Notes: generated from the sequence alone by a model not told the origin. A DNA stretch of 64,000 bases from CAMEON01 sp045128275 (GCA_045128275.1 JBGVRH010000102.1:3060-67059); one strand, 5' to 3'; shown: positions 24,473 through 32,871, numbered from the stretch's first letter. Numbers and translations: made by a program.

Positions 24473-26110
24473 TCACAGTACCTTTTGCATGATGAAATAC
24501 CGCCCGTCCTGCTCACTGGACAGGTCGCGGATCACGGTAAATCCCGCCTTCTCGTAGAGGGACAGGAGGGAGTTGAACCGTTCCTTGTCCAGCTCCATCC
24601 GCTCCAAGGGGTAGACCTCGGCGTGGGTGAAGCCCTGCTTTTTGGCGAATGCCAGCGCATAATCCAACAGCATCTCCTCGATCCCGCAGTTTTGGAAGAA
24701 GCGGGAGACCAGAATTTCCACGATGGCAAGGATCTTTGCGCCCTCGGGGGCGGTGGGGATGGCGCGTTCCTCCTCGGGAAGGGGGAGAACCTTGTACTTT
24801 TCCTTGACCCCGCAGTTGCAGTAGGCCAAAATGTCATTTCCGACATAAGCGGCGTAGCCCCTCATGACACCGCTGCCCACCAGCTCCTCCACCGCGGCCT
24901 TGTAGAAGCCCAGCATGGCTTCTCCGGCATAGCCGGGATAGCGTTTCATCCATTCCATGAGGTCTTTCTCATGGTAGGGCAGATCAAAAGCGATACTGAA
25001 ATTGTAATAGTTCGATTCGCATATATGCCGCTGACAGAAATGAAAGTAGGCGATCCACTCGTGCCGAAACAGGCGATGGCAGTTGACCTGCTCACTTACA
25101 ATGCGCCGCCGCAAGCCCTCGGCCGCAGGATCGGCCAGCAAGGGTGCCCTGGTATCGTCCAGCAGGGTATCCATCAAACCGTAAAGGGCTCCGTGGGCAT
25201 TCACTTCGTAAGACAGAAGATCAAACAGGGGCGCGCGGGAGGGATAGGTGCCGAAGGGGATCTTGTCATACGTTTTGGCTACCTCGTAGGCTTGGGTCAA
25301 GGCGGCGACGAAGCCCTCCGTGTCCCCCTCCTCGCGGCACAGCTCGGCTTCCCGGGTATACAGGCTCCAACGGGTGTTGCCCCAATAGACGATATCCTCT
25401 CCCAGGATGGTGTCCAGAATGGTGTGAGCCGCCGTCAAGGCTTCACGGCTACGGTCGGCCATCAGCCTGTCGCAGAAGGACATCATGTCCTGACGGAGTT
25501 TCTCCTGTTGGTAGCGGCGTTTTTCATCCCCTTCCAAAAGCATGGCCAGCTCCTTTTGAGGATCCTTACAGGTAGCCGCCAGCTTCATGGCCTCCTCGCG
25601 GTTCCCCAGAGCAAAGAGGGTCTCCGCCAGCATGGAGGCGTAGATCTCATCTTCGGGGTGTTCGTTGTGTAGCTCGCCAAACCGAATGGCGGCGCGGTTG
25701 AGATAGCGATCTCGGTCTATCTTAGATGTGGAACGCTCGCCGAGGATCTTCTCATCACAGGCGAGACGGTAACGGAAGGTCTCGTCGTCAGGGAACTCCT
25801 TCAGGGCATCCAAGGAGACCAGCAAGGTAAGCTCCTCGCCAAACGGGATCGCCTTTTGAAATCTTTCCTCCAGCTCTTTGCGGCGGTCGCCCCCCAACAG
25901 CTCGTTGACCCCTATCCCCAGCACCTTGGAAATGGGCAACAGCAGGGTAATATCCGGCATGGTCTGCCCCGTCTCCCACTTGGAGATGGCTTGGGGAGAC
26001 ACGCCGACGGCTTGGGCCAGAGCCTCCTGGGTCAGTCCCCGTTCACGGCGGAGGCGGCGGATGGTAGCGGAGACGGCGGCGGGATTGGTCGCGGGGGTGG
26101 GGGTTGGCAT
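24473..26110 (-). CDS. XRE-type HTH regulator fused to a GNAT-like acetyltransferase domain (paralog 1)
   Basis: The 545-residue protein has an XRE HTH at ~17-72 (TQEALAQAVGVSPQAISKWETGQTMPDI). A ~370-residue helical middle region follows. The C-terminus (~455-545) has a GNAT-like pattern: AKILAIVEILVSRFFQNCGIEEMLLDYALAFAKKQGF for beta4/alpha3, then a LYEKAGFTVIRDL ending. The acetyl-CoA loop QNCGIE is a degenerate Q/RxxGxG. Its own promoter and terminator flank it, and both are duplicated in the paralog at 26269-27942. Confidence 0.8.
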   Translation of the reverse strand: MPTPTPATNPAAVSATIRRLRRERGLTQEALAQAVGVSPQAISKWETGQTMPDITLLLPISKVLGIGVNELLGGDRRKELEERFQKAIPFGEELTLLVSLDALKEFPDDETFRYRLACDEKILGERSTSKIDRDRYLNRAAIRFGELHNEHPEDEIYASMLAETLFALGNREEAMKLAATCKDPQKELAMLLEGDEKRRYQQEKLRQDMMSFCDRLMADRSREALTAAHTILDTILGEDIVYWGNTRWSLYTREAELCREEGDTEGFVAALTQAYEVAKTYDKIPFGTYPSRAPLFDLLSYEVNAHGALYGLMDTLLDDTRAPLLADPAAEGLRRRIVSEQVNCHRLFRHEWIAYFHFCQRHICESNYYNFSIAFDLPYHEKDLMEWMKRYPGYAGEAMLGFYKAAVEELVGSGVMRGYAAYVGNDILAYCNCGVKEKYKVLPLPEEERAIPTAPEGAKILAIVEILVSRFFQNCGIEEMLLDYALAFAKKQGFTHAEVYPLERMELDKERFNSLLSLYEKAGFTVIRDLSSEQDGRYFIMQKVL

Positions 26111-26145
26111 GGCGGCTCCTCCTTCGATGGTGTGGGGTTGGGTCT

Positions 26146-26174
26146 ATTATAGCACAGAACGAGGGAAATGGCAA
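26146..26174 (-). promoter_or_regulatory. Promoter of HTH-GNAT paralog 1
   Basis: TTGCCA (26169-26174), 17 bases, TGCTATAAT (hexamer 26146-26151). Confidence 0.8.
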
Positions 26175-26218
26175 GTGAGAAAATAGATATGGGAGGACAA
26201 CCGGTGGTTGAAACCGAT

Positions 26219-26257
26219 GAAAAAAACAGGTGATTCCGTAAGGAGAACACCTGTTTT
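26219..26257 (-). terminator. Terminator of HTH-GNAT paralog 2
   Basis: Stem AAAACAGGTG/CACCTGTTTT (26223-26232, 26248-26257), a diverged copy of the terminator of paralog 1. Confidence 0.85.
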
Positions 26258-26268
26258 CATATGCAGAT

Positions 26269-27942
26269 TTACAATTCCTTTTGCAAAATATGAAGCCGCC
26301 GATAGGGCTTCTCACCGTCTCTATCCCACTCATTGTGGAGAAAATGACCGCCCGACAGGTCACGGATGACCCGAAAGCCCATCTTCTCGTAGATAGCCAG
26401 GCGTGCGTCGTACATTTCGGGCAAGCAATCCTCTATGGGATAAGCCTCTACGTGGGTGTAGCCCTGTTTTTTGGCACCGGTCAGCACAAAATCCAAAAGC
26501 TTTTCCTCCAGCCCGCAATTCCGGAAATTATGGGAGACCAGCAGCTCGGCGATGGCAAGGATCTTTGCGCCCTCGGGGGCGGTGGGAATGGCGCGTTCCT
26601 CCTCGGGGATGGGGAGACGCTTGTACGCGCTCTTCTCTTTGCAGTTGCAGAAGGCCAGTATGATGTCGCCGTAGCCAGCAAAGACGCCCGTCAGAGTCCC
26701 CTCATTCACCAGCCGCTCGGCCAATTCACCGTTGCGTACCCGCCACTCAATGGATCTGTACAGGGAGGCGTGGGTGTAACGCAGAGAGGCCTCCATGGCG
26801 GCGGTCTCCTCCCGCGTCGTGTCCCACGCGGTACTGAAATTGAAATGGTAGGGGCTGCCTATCTGTGTCTCACAGAATTTCAAATAGCTTCGGGCGTCGT
26901 AATGCAGGGCGCGGCAACGGATCAGCTCACCCACCATACGCCGCTTCAGCCCCTCGGCGGCGGGGTGGGCAAGCAAGCTGTCGTGAAACATCAGAAATTG
27001 ATAGGTTTCATTCCAACCTCCCGGCTTCAGAATATGATCGTATTGCAGACGGTCAAAGAGTGGGTTCCGGTAAGGAATTCGCTCATGGGGCAAAGTGTCT
27101 ACGGCGCGCGCCTCCTCGTAGGCTTTGGTGAGGTAGCGGGCATACCCCTCGTCGTCCCTCGCGTCGCGGCACAGGAGGGCTTCTTTGACCGACAGCTCAC
27201 GCAACCCGAGATCGTGAAGGTTCTGTTCGTCTCCCAAGAGGGAATCCAGCATGGTATGAGCCGCCTTGATGGCTTCGGGGGTACCGTAGGAAAACAGCGC
27301 GTTATACAAAATGCAAACGGCATCCTTGACAGCTTGCTGCTTTTGGGCGATTTGGGTCTCCTCGTCCAGAAAGCGTCTCATTACCCTCTCCTTCTCGGGA
27401 CCATTGTAGGCCAGTGCCTCGGTGTAGGCCTGATCCCTGTTCCCTTGGGCAAGATAGGCCTCCGCCAGCACGGAGCGGTAGGTGGCCCAGTCGGGATCCT
27501 TACGACACAGGAAGTGAAGTCCCAGAATCGCCCGTTCAATGAAACGTTCTGCCCCGATGGGCTTGGTCTTGCCGATGGACAGCTCGTCGCAGGCGCGGCG
27601 GTACAGAAAGTCCTCGTCGTCGGGGAACTCCTCCAGAGCCTCCAACGTGACCATCAGGGAGTATTCGGGGCCAATGGCGCAAGCCTTTTGAAACCGGTTC
27701 TCCAGCTCCTGCCGTCTGTTGCCCCCCAACAGCTCATTGACCCCGATTCCCAGCTCCTTGGAAAGCGGCAACAGCAGGGTAATATCCGGCATGGTCTGCC
27801 CCGTCTCCCACTTGGAGATGGCTTGGGGGGACACGCCCACGGCTTGGGCAAGTGCCTCCTGTGTCAACCCCTTCTCGCGGCGGAGGCGGCGGATGGTGGC
27901 GGAGACGGCGGCGGGATTAGTCGCGGGGGTGGGGGTTGGCAT
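26269..27942 (-). CDS. XRE-type HTH regulator fused to a GNAT-like acetyltransferase domain (paralog 2)
   Basis: The 557-residue protein has an N-terminal ~75 residues almost identical to paralog 1 (MPTPTPATNPAAVSATIRRL start, same HTH). The middle is strongly diverged. The C-terminal GNAT-like region is recognisable (GAKILAIAELLVSHNFRNCGLEEKLLDFVLTGAKKQGY) with an insertion near the end. GGAGGAG precedes the ATG at 27942. The conserved DNA-binding head with divergent body suggests the same operator but different inputs. A role in stress or antibiotic response is only a guess. Confidence 0.8.
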   Translation of the reverse strand: MPTPTPATNPAAVSATIRRLRREKGLTQEALAQAVGVSPQAISKWETGQTMPDITLLLPLSKELGIGVNELLGGNRRQELENRFQKACAIGPEYSLMVTLEALEEFPDDEDFLYRRACDELSIGKTKPIGAERFIERAILGLHFLCRKDPDWATYRSVLAEAYLAQGNRDQAYTEALAYNGPEKERVMRRFLDEETQIAQKQQAVKDAVCILYNALFSYGTPEAIKAAHTMLDSLLGDEQNLHDLGLRELSVKEALLCRDARDDEGYARYLTKAYEEARAVDTLPHERIPYRNPLFDRLQYDHILKPGGWNETYQFLMFHDSLLAHPAAEGLKRRMVGELIRCRALHYDARSYLKFCETQIGSPYHFNFSTAWDTTREETAAMEASLRYTHASLYRSIEWRVRNGELAERLVNEGTLTGVFAGYGDIILAFCNCKEKSAYKRLPIPEEERAIPTAPEGAKILAIAELLVSHNFRNCGLEEKLLDFVLTGAKKQGYTHVEAYPIEDCLPEMYDARLAIYEKMGFRVIRDLSGGHFLHNEWDRDGEKPYRRLHILQKEL

Positions 27943-27978
27943 GGCGGCTCCTCCTTCGGGTGGTGTCATTCTTGTCTC

Positions 27979-28007
27979 ATTATACCACAAGGCGGAGGAT
28001 TTTGCAA
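27979..28007 (-). promoter_or_regulatory. Promoter of HTH-GNAT paralog 2
   Basis: TTGCAA (28002-28007), 17 bases, TGGTATAAT (hexamer 27979-27984). The 456-base gap 27943-28398 holds this promoter, the R2-R1-R2 repeat compound and the promoter of the endonuclease gene. Confidence 0.8.
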
Positions 28008-28056
28008 GTGAGGAAACAGGGAGGAGGGGACAACCGGTGGTTGAGGCGTTTAAATT

Positions 28057-28087
28057 GCGGTTTATCGGTCTGTGCCCGATAAACCGC
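28057..28087. repeat. Palindromic repeat R2, left unit of a compound
   Basis: Perfect 12-bp arms GCGGTTTATCGG/CCGATAAACCGC, preceded by TAAATT. With the unit at 28249-28280 it brackets R1 copy C. Confidence 0.85.
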
Positions 28088-28088
28088 T

Positions 28089-28248
28089 AATGAATAATGA
28101 AGTCGCCGCAAGCGGCTGATGAATAATGAATAATGAATAATTGTGGATGGAAACCTTCGGTTTCCCGCATTTTTTCAAATAATGGAGAAATCCGAAGGAT
28201 TTCAACCAAAATTATTCATTATTCATTATTCATTATTCATCATTCATT
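28089..28248. repeat. Dispersed palindromic repeat R1, copy C
   Basis: Multiple TGAATAATGAATAATG units face ATTATTCATTATTCAT units, with GGAAACCTTCGGTTTCC and AATCCGAAGGATT hairpins in the core. An extra small palindrome GCCGCAAGCGGC is inserted in the left arm. It lies entirely between two R2 units. Confidence 0.85.
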
Positions 28249-28280
28249 ATTGGGTTTATCGGAACGATAAACCCAAATTT
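28249..28280. repeat. Palindromic repeat R2, right unit of a compound
   Basis: Arms TTGGGTTTATCG/CGATAAACCCAA (28249-28260, 28264-28275) with loop GAA, ending in ATTTG. Confidence 0.85.
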
Positions 28281-28300
28281 GAAAATCTTCTCCCACCCCC

Positions 28301-28329
28301 TTGCAAAATCTCCCCGAATCTGCTACAAT
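28301..28329 (+). promoter_or_regulatory. Promoter of the endonuclease IV-like gene
   Basis: TTGCAA (28301-28306), 17 bases, TGCTACAAT (hexamer 28324-28329). Confidence 0.75.
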
Positions 28330-28398
28330 AATAGATGAAACCAAACCAACGCTATGCCGTTTGACGGGTGCAGCTTACCCCGTCAGAAAGGAACACAT

Positions 28399-29271
28399 AT
28401 GATCGACTTCAAGACCGTCACCACCCCCACCTTCGGCCCCGGCGGCAACGGGGAGTGGTTCAAAAACGAGGGCGGTAAGGCCACCGTCCAAGCCCCCGGC
28501 TGGCTGAAAAGTAAAGGCCTCGATGCCTACGAGTACGAGGCGGGCAAGGGCATCATGGCCGGTGAGGGCGCGCTCCTCGCCATCGGGCAGAAGGCCCTGG
28601 AGCACGGCATCCTCATGTCCCTCCATGCCCCCTACTTCATCTCCCTGTCCTCGGTGGAGGAGGAGAAGCGTAACAACAGCATCGGCTACATCCAGAAGTC
28701 CCTCTGGGCCGCCGAGCTGCTGGGAGCGGATACCATCGTCATCCACAGCGGCAGTGCGGGCAAGATCTCCCGTGAGGAGGCCATGCGGCTGTCCTGCGAT
28801 ACCCTTTCCCGTCTCATGGAGACGGTCGGAGATACCCACATCCGCTTGGGCATCGAGACTATGGGCAAGCGCAACCAGCTGGGCACCCTGGATGAGGTCA
28901 TCGAGCAGTGCATGGTGGATCCCCACTTCTATCCCGTGGTGGATTTCGGCCACCTCAACGCAAGAGGTGTGGGCGGTCAGTTCCCCGACCGCGACAGCTA
29001 CCGTCGGGTCTTCCACACCATCGCGGACAAGCTGGGCGCAGAGTACGCCACTCATCTCCACTGCCACTTCTCCAAGATCGAGTTCACCGACGCGGGAGAG
29101 AAGCGGCACGTCACCTTCGAGGACACCGTCTACGGCCCCGCATTCGAGCCCCTCATGGAGGCCATCATCGTAGACAACCTCTGCCCCCGCATCATCTGCG
29201 AGTCGGACGGCACCATGGCGGAGGACGCGCTGGCCATGAAGCAGTATTGGCTGGAGCGCAGGGGCGAGTAA
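28399..29271 (+). CDS. Endonuclease IV-like protein (AP endonuclease family 2, TIM barrel)
   Basis: This 290-residue protein matches the metal-binding scheme of endonuclease IV. Ligand-bearing stretches in order are SLHAPYF, VIHSGSAG, LGIETMGK, PVVDFGHLNA, HLHCHFSKIE and IICESDG. Endonuclease IV cuts DNA at abasic sites with a trinuclear zinc centre. Members with this divergence can also be sugar isomerases of the same fold, but the full ligand set favours nuclease. AGAAAGGAA precedes the ATG at 28399. Confidence 0.82.
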   Translation: MIDFKTVTTPTFGPGGNGEWFKNEGGKATVQAPGWLKSKGLDAYEYEAGKGIMAGEGALLAIGQKALEHGILMSLHAPYFISLSSVEEEKRNNSIGYIQKSLWAAELLGADTIVIHSGSAGKISREEAMRLSCDTLSRLMETVGDTHIRLGIETMGKRNQLGTLDEVIEQCMVDPHFYPVVDFGHLNARGVGGQFPDRDSYRRVFHTIADKLGAEYATHLHCHFSKIEFTDAGEKRHVTFEDTVYGPAFEPLMEAIIVDNLCPRIICESDGTMAEDALAMKQYWLERRGE

Positions 29272-29322
29272 GCCAAACAAAAAAGCGGCCTTCCCGCCGC
29301 TGTGAAAAATTCCGAAAAAGTA

Positions 29323-29351
29323 TTGACAAACCAAGCAAAGTGTGGTATCAT
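29323..29351 (+). promoter_or_regulatory. Promoter of the putative antitoxin RNA
   Basis: TTGACA (29323-29328), 17 bases, TGGTATCAT (hexamer 29346-29351). No protein-coding frame follows before the terminator at 29401-29440. Confidence 0.8.
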
Positions 29352-29356
29352 AGAAG

Positions 29357-29440
29357 CGTAGGAGCTACCGGCAACGGTCACTTCCTCGTGTAAGTTAAAA
29401 AGATAACCGCACTTGTGGAAGAGGGGCGGTTATCTTTTTT
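29357..29440 (+). ncRNA. Putative type I antitoxin RNA, convergent to the small hydrophobic toxin gene
   Basis: This is a transcript of about 80 bases bounded by a consensus promoter and a T-tailed terminator. It contains an ACCG-GCAA-CGGT hairpin and a CAC-TTCCTC-GTG hairpin. The ACTTCCTC at 29380-29387 is repeated in the same orientation at 29576-29583, so it is perfectly complementary to GAGGAAGT in the toxin mRNA leader. The 3' part is antisense to the toxin terminator and stop codon. The 5' part also resembles the toxin leader in inverted orientation (CGTAGGAG...CTTCCTC). Layout recalls the par/Fst type of locus. Confidence 0.65.
29401..29440. terminator. Bidirectional terminator shared by toxin mRNA and antitoxin RNA
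   Basis: Stem AGATAACCGC/GCGGTTATCT (29401-29410 with 29427-29436), followed by TTTT on the plus strand and TTTTTAACTT on the minus strand. Confidence 0.88.
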
Positions 29441-29528
29441 TACTGTTTAAGTAAGACAGAATAACAAATGCTAACGTTACGAGTTCGATCAAAAGATAGA
29501 TGAGCTCGCTCCATGTAACAAAGTCCAT
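29430..29528 (-). CDS. Small hydrophobic peptide, putative holin-like type I toxin (32 residues)
   Basis: MDFVTWSELIYLLIELVTLA is followed by FVILSYLNSKKR: an acidic start, one membrane helix and a basic tail, the pattern of the putative holin-like toxins of clostridia and lactobacilli. An exceptionally strong site, AGGGAGGTGA, precedes the ATG at 29528. The TAA stop lies inside the terminator stem. The leader of about 115 bases can fold CGCTTCCTC onto GAGGAAGTCG. Overproduction would be expected to depolarise the membrane, with the convergent RNA limiting it. The function is inference from layout. Confidence 0.72.
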   Translation of the reverse strand: MDFVTWSELIYLLIELVTLAFVILSYLNSKKR

Positions 29529-29650
29529 TCGATCACCTCCCTCCATGCAAGCATTGAGGAAGGAAAAAGATTTCGACTTCCTCTGAAGGGAGGAAGCGAC
29601 CGCCGCCGTTCAGGCAACTCCTACGGGAAGCCTTTCGGTTTCCAACTCAT

Positions 29651-29679
29651 ATTATAGCACAAGATCTCACTATTGTCAA
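29651..29679 (-). promoter_or_regulatory. Promoter of the small toxin gene
   Basis: TTGACA (29674-29679), 17 bases, TGCTATAAT (hexamer 29651-29656); a perfect consensus for a 32-residue peptide. Confidence 0.85.
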
Positions 29680-29712
29680 CGGCTATCGCCGCAGTACACC
29701 CTTAAAAAAGCT

Positions 29713-30624
29713 ATGAATATCACCGACTTCCAATCCCTCACCCCCATCGATTACGGTTGGTCTGGGGACAAGAAATACTATGCCGTCACCCCCGACGGCA
29801 TCCCCTACTTCCTCCGCGTCACCTCCCGCCAGCGGGGCGATCGCTTCGCAAAGCTCTTTGACCTGCAAAAGGCCGTAGCCGCCACGGGGATCCCCATGTG
29901 CCTGCCCGTGGCCATCGGAGAGTGCGAGGAAGGGGTCTACGCCATCCATTCCTGGATCGACGGGGTGGATGCCGAGGCCGCCGTCCCCATCCTCCCCGCC
30001 GAGGTGCAGTACAAATTGGGCCGCGACGCAGGACAGTACCTCACCCGCATCCATTCCATCCCCGCCCCCGAGGATCAGCCCGATTGGGAGGCGCGGTTCA
30101 ACGCCAAGATCGACCGCAAGATCCAAATGTACGCCGATTGCCCCATCCATTTTGACGGGGATCACCACCTCCTCCGCTTCATTGAGGAGAACCGCCATCT
30201 GCTCAAAAACCGTCCCCAGACCTTCCAGCACGGGGACTACCACATCGGCAACATGATGCTCACCGATGCCGAGACCGATCCCAAGATCGTCATCATCGAC
30301 TTCGACCGCTACGACTTCGGAGACCCCTGGGAGGAGTTCAACCGCATCGTGTGGTGCGCGGGAGTCTCGCCCGTATTCGCTACGGGATTGGTGGACGGCT
30401 ACTTCGGCGTGGATGCCAACACCGCCGTTCCCATGGAATTCTGGCGGCTTCTGGCGCTCTACATCAGCAGTAATATGCTCTCCTCCATCCCCTGGGCGAT
30501 CCCCTTCGGGGAGGGCGAGATCCAAACCATGCTGAGGCAGGCAAGCGATGTCCTGTCCTGGTACGATAACATGAAAAACCCCGTACCCACGTGGTACGAT
30601 GCCGCTCTATCCCACAAAAAATGA
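29713..30624 (+). CDS. Aminoglycoside phosphotransferase (APH)-family kinase
   Basis: The 303-residue protein has the APH/choline-kinase fold, with the catalytic loop FQHGDYHIGNMM (about 171-182) and the metal-binding IIDFDRYD (about 194-201). The family includes antibiotic kinases but also many small-molecule or sugar kinases. Its neighbour, a putative glycoside hydrolase 18 bases downstream, favours a metabolic kinase over resistance. The ribosome site before 29713 is weak (AAAAAAG), and no promoter is obvious between it and the toxin promoter. Confidence 0.85.
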   Translation: MNITDFQSLTPIDYGWSGDKKYYAVTPDGIPYFLRVTSRQRGDRFAKLFDLQKAVAATGIPMCLPVAIGECEEGVYAIHSWIDGVDAEAAVPILPAEVQYKLGRDAGQYLTRIHSIPAPEDQPDWEARFNAKIDRKIQMYADCPIHFDGDHHLLRFIEENRHLLKNRPQTFQHGDYHIGNMMLTDAETDPKIVIIDFDRYDFGDPWEEFNRIVWCAGVSPVFATGLVDGYFGVDANTAVPMEFWRLLALYISSNMLSSIPWAIPFGEGEIQTMLRQASDVLSWYDNMKNPVPTWYDAALSHKK

Positions 30625-30642
30625 TGTAAAGGAGATACGATC

Positions 30643-32634
30643 ATGTCCCTTCCCTACCGTCAGATCCACCTCGATTTCCACACCTCCGAGTGCATCGAGG
30701 GCATCGGCTCCCGCTTCTCCCGCGAAAACTTCAAAGCGGCCCTGCAGGCGGGTCATGTGAATTCCATCACCCTGTTCTCCAAGTGCCACCACGGCTGGTC
30801 CTACCATCCCACAAAGGTGAATCTCCCCCATCCCCACCTGTGCTGTGACCTCTTGGACGAGCAGCTTTCCGTCTGCGAGGAGCTGGGGGTGCGCACCGAG
30901 ATCTACATCTCGGCAGGACTTTCCGAGCAGTACGCCGTCCGCCATCCCGAGCATCTGCGCCGAGACAAGAGCGGCTACGGCGGCAACTTCGACACCGAGG
31001 CGGGCTATCACCGTCTCTGCTTCGGCACGGCCTACCTGGATCAGCTCGCCGCCGAGATCGAGGAGATGCTGACCCGCTACAAGGGCCGCTTTGACGGTCT
31101 GTTTTTGGATATCATCGGCATGGTCCCCTGCTGGTGCCCCGACTGTGTCAAGGGCATGAAGGAGCGGGGACTTGACCCCGAGAGCGATGCCGACGCGTGG
31201 AAGTACGCCCGCGTGATCTACGACCGCTACACCGACCGCGTGGCCGAGGTGGTGGAGCGCATCATCCCCGGGCTTCCTATCATCCACAACGACGGCGGTG
31301 CCATCTTCCAGGGCCGTGACATTGCCTTTTGCAATCAGGGGCACTTCGAGCTGGAGTCCCTCCCCACGGGCGGTTGGGGCTACGATCACTTCCCCCGCGC
31401 CGCCGCCTACGCCCGCACCCTTGGTCGGGATTTCCTGGGCATGACGGGCAAGTTCCACACCACCTGGGGTGAGTTCGGCGGCTTCAAGCACCCGAATGCC
31501 CTGCGCTACGAGGCGGCTCTGGCCAACGCTTGCGGCGCGCGGTGCTCGGTGGGCGATCAGCTCCACCCCGACGGTGAGTTTGACCTTGCCACCTACAACC
31601 TCATCGGCGCGGCCTATGCCGAGGTGGAGGCCCGCGAGCCTTGGCTGATGGGCTCTCACCTCACCGCCGATATCGGTCTGCTCTCCGCCGAGAACTTCCG
31701 TACTATTTGTCCCAATGCCCTCCCCGAGGGCATCAAGCAGGATCTGGGTGCCAACCGCATCATGCTGGAGGGGCATTACCTCTACGATATCCTCGACCCC
31801 GAGGCTGATTTCGGGAAGTACCGCCTCCTCATTCTCCCCGACACCATGGAGATCCCCGAGGGGGCTCTCCGCGACAAGCTGAACGCCTATCTGGCAAAGG
31901 GCGGTAAACTTCTGCTGACAGGCAAGTCGGGCACCTATGAGGGTAAGTTCGTCTTCGACTTTGGCGTAGACTTTGGCGGAGAGGGCCAGTCCCGCCCCGC
32001 TTACCTGCGCCCCTGCTTTGACCTGCAGCCCAACGGCCAGACCAGCTACGTCACCTACAGCCGTAACTACGATATCGCCCTCCGGGAGGGCTTTGACGGG
32101 GAGGTGCGCGACCTCAAGGTAGAGTCCTACTTCAACCGCGCCCCCCGCCGCTTCTGCTCCCACCAGCACACCCCCTACGATCGTGACAAAACCTCTCCCG
32201 CCGCCGTTGTGACTACCCAGATCGGGTATATCGGCTGGGATATCTTCACAGAGTATGCAGACAAGGGCTCGGTATACGTCAAGTATGCCGTGCTGGATAT
32301 CATCGACCGCCTGCTGGGAGACGGCAAGACTCTCGTGACCGACCTGCCCTCCTGCGGCATCACCTCGGTGGCGGTGAAGGCGACCGAAAACGGCACTCAG
32401 CTCATCCACCAGCTGGTCTACGCCATCCCCAAGGTGAGGGGCAACGGTATTGAGATCATCGAGGATCTGCCCTTTACCCCCGACGTGACCTGCTCGCTGG
32501 CCGTGCCCGCCGCTCCCAAGCGGGTGTATCTGGCCCCCGACATGACCGATCTGTCCTTCGCCTACGAGGACGGCCGCGTGACCTACACCGTACCGGGATT
32601 CTCTTGCTCGGCCATGGTGGTTGTGGAAATGTAA
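30643..32634 (+). CDS. Putative cytosolic glycoside hydrolase (GHL6-type TIM barrel plus GATase-like domain)
   Basis: The 663-residue protein has no signal peptide. The N-terminal ~340 residues form a TIM-barrel pattern like hypothetical glycosyl hydrolase 6 (RQIHLDFHTSE, SITLFSKCHHGWSYHPT, GLFLDIIGMVPCWC). The middle (~345-440) looks like the class I amidotransferase-like trimerisation domain of GH42 beta-galactosidases (YRLLILPDTMEIPEGALRDKL). A beta-rich tail follows. AAAGGAG precedes the ATG at 30643. It follows the APH-family kinase in one unit and ends at an R2 element that supplies its TAA stop. Confidence 0.78.
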   Translation: MSLPYRQIHLDFHTSECIEGIGSRFSRENFKAALQAGHVNSITLFSKCHHGWSYHPTKVNLPHPHLCCDLLDEQLSVCEELGVRTEIYISAGLSEQYAVRHPEHLRRDKSGYGGNFDTEAGYHRLCFGTAYLDQLAAEIEEMLTRYKGRFDGLFLDIIGMVPCWCPDCVKGMKERGLDPESDADAWKYARVIYDRYTDRVAEVVERIIPGLPIIHNDGGAIFQGRDIAFCNQGHFELESLPTGGWGYDHFPRAAAYARTLGRDFLGMTGKFHTTWGEFGGFKHPNALRYEAALANACGARCSVGDQLHPDGEFDLATYNLIGAAYAEVEAREPWLMGSHLTADIGLLSAENFRTICPNALPEGIKQDLGANRIMLEGHYLYDILDPEADFGKYRLLILPDTMEIPEGALRDKLNAYLAKGGKLLLTGKSGTYEGKFVFDFGVDFGGEGQSRPAYLRPCFDLQPNGQTSYVTYSRNYDIALREGFDGEVRDLKVESYFNRAPRRFCSHQHTPYDRDKTSPAAVVTTQIGYIGWDIFTEYADKGSVYVKYAVLDIIDRLLGDGKTLVTDLPSCGITSVAVKATENGTQLIHQLVYAIPKVRGNGIEIIEDLPFTPDVTCSLAVPAAPKRVYLAPDMTDLSFAYEDGRVTYTVPGFSCSAMVVVEM

Positions 32635-32790
32635 ATGGGGTTTAACGATAGCGCATATTTTGCCGTAGGGGCGGGGCTTGGGCCTCCCGCTACATAAAAA
32701 ACTTTTGCTATTTCTAATTTTTACAGATTTCGGGAGGAGCAAGCCCCTCCCCTACCGAGTAAAGTGATCGCACCGCTAAACCCAAATTTG
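32632..32790. repeat. R2 arms carrying palindromic cargo R4
   Basis: The outer arms are TAAATGGGGTTTAACGATAG (from 32632) and ATCGCACCGCTAAACCCAAATTTG (to 32790). Between them is a different palindrome with 25-base arms, 32665-32689 and 32731-32755 (GTAGGGGCGGGGCTTG type), around an AT-rich loop. The first three bases of the left arm are the stop codon of the hydrolase gene. Confidence 0.75.
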
Positions 32791-32846
32791 AAACAAAAAC
32801 CGAATCAAAAAATATCATGTCCCCTCATATCAAACTCCAAATCACA
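32781..32846 (+). repeat. Direct repeat: relic of the pepP leader and start region (left copy)
   Basis: CCCAAATTTGAAACAAAAACC is shared exactly with 33691-33711. The similarity continues through AATCAA, CATGTCCC and the first codons of the M24 peptidase (CTCCAA), with a few gaps. The start-codon-like ATG here (32817) is not followed by an open frame. Confidence 0.75.
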
Positions 32847-32871
32847 GGGTCATTGCGAAAGGAGGGACACC

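Noticed and set aside
28089..28248. CRISPR-like array because of repeated TGAATAATG units
   Set aside because: Units are 9 bases with no spacers and form the arms of a palindrome; no cas genes are in the window.
29713..30624. Antibiotic (aminoglycoside) resistance gene
   Set aside because: Only the general kinase fold is visible. The sequence lacks features pointing to a known APH class, and the context is metabolic.
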